A DNA stretch of 64,000 nt from Pseudoxanthomonas sangjuensis (GTDB taxonomy: Bacteria; Pseudomonadota; Gammaproteobacteria; Xanthomonadales; Xanthomonadaceae): contig NZ_PDWR01000003.1 of the NCBI RefSeq assembly GCF_010211755.1, positions 62,001-126,000 of the forward strand, read 5' to 3'. Of this stretch, positions 63,829 through 64,000 are shown in pieces. Within the stretch, counting starts at the first letter, position 1. Every line of letters begins with the position of its first letter. Under the pieces are notes generated by a model. That model made no database searches and was not told the DNA's origin. It worked only from the letters and a program-made list of their open reading frames with translations. Position numbers and translations under genes: made by a program.

Positions 63829-64000
63829 ATGCGCGCCGAGCCGCCGCCGAACGCCCGAACCGGCCGCAACCGCCCCCATGCCTGGCCAGGCGCGGCGCTG
63901 TTGACGCTGGCGCTGCTGGCCACCGCCATCGGCCAATGCAGCGAGAACCGCGCGGAACCGGCCGCGCAGGCCGTCGCCGCGCCCCAGCCGGGGCAGGACG
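63829..64000 (+). CDS. Start of an exopolysaccharide-locus gene, cut by window end
   Basis: 57 codons visible from the ATG at 63829, preceded by GAGGAGG. A short basic/proline-rich N-terminus, one hydrophobic stretch (AWPGAALLTLALLATAIG) and an Ala/Pro-rich linker. The cysteine after GQ fits a lipobox poorly. Too short to name; presumably the next gene of the EPS operon, 11 bp after the barrel gene. Confidence 0.65.
   Translation, partial: MRAEPPPNARTGRNRPHAWPGAALLTLALLATAIGQCSENRAEPAAQAVAAPQPGQD

Overview
This is a GC-rich (roughly two-thirds G+C by eye) bacterial chromosome segment. Gene content and order point to a Gammaproteobacterium of the Xanthomonadaceae/Lysobacteraceae (Lysobacter, Luteimonas or Pseudoxanthomonas-like). 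Pointers are the mutL-amiC-tsaE-nnr block, the pcnB-folK-panBCD run, a short BamC after dapA, a Bcp with the Cys48/Cys84 pair described in Xanthomonas, and many TonB-dependent receptors. The genus is an inference. There is no prophage, insertion sequence, CRISPR array or rRNA; one tRNA gene is present.

Region 1 (1-17.7 kb) is the most distinctive part: an apparent phytate-to-inositol island. On the minus strand iolC (fused to a DUF2090 aldolase-like domain), iolD, iolE, iolB and mmsA/iolA form a tightly packed operon. It ends in an OPA-type major facilitator transporter cut by the window edge. An RpiR-family regulator lies upstream, and two tandem inositol-dehydrogenase paralogues (iolG-like) diverge from it across a perfect 10-bp-arm palindrome. 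Next come a lipoprotein histidine-acid phytase, a TonB-dependent receptor and a divergent two-domain beta-propeller phytase. Read together: phytate or its products are captured and dephosphorylated outside or in the periplasm, inositol is imported, oxidised by IolG, and degraded by IolE-D-B-C and MmsA to central metabolites.

Region 2 (18-30 kb) holds a dienelactone-hydrolase/HIT pair whose ribosome-binding site is buried in a hairpin, an RDD protein, dcd, apbC/mrp, a second TonB receptor, a DUF2147 protein, metG, a HAD phosphatase, a short RnfB and a TPR-sulfotransferase.

Region 3 (30-45 kb) is housekeeping: GumN/TraB and DUF1684 proteins, mutL, amiC, tsaE (here fused in frame to a truncated haemoglobin), nnr, queG, DUF2200, pgi, panD, panC, panB, folK and pcnB.

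Region 4 (45-54 kb) has tRNA-Glu(CTC) with its own promoter and terminator, the seven-iron ferredoxin fdxA, bamC, dapA, gcvR, bcp, a PIN-PhoH ATPase, small hypothetical genes, and an HTH-DUF1275-SulP group.

Region 5 (54-64 kb) has thiD with an alpha/beta hydrolase, then the start of an exopolysaccharide locus: galE, a UDP-sugar dehydrogenase, a uronate epimerase, a Wza-like export lipoprotein, a chain-length protein, a BY-kinase-like protein without the P-loop lysine, an outer-membrane barrel and one gene cut by the window end. The order export-chain length-ATPase-barrel resembles exosortase (XrtA/PEP-CTERM)-type loci, but no exosortase is visible.
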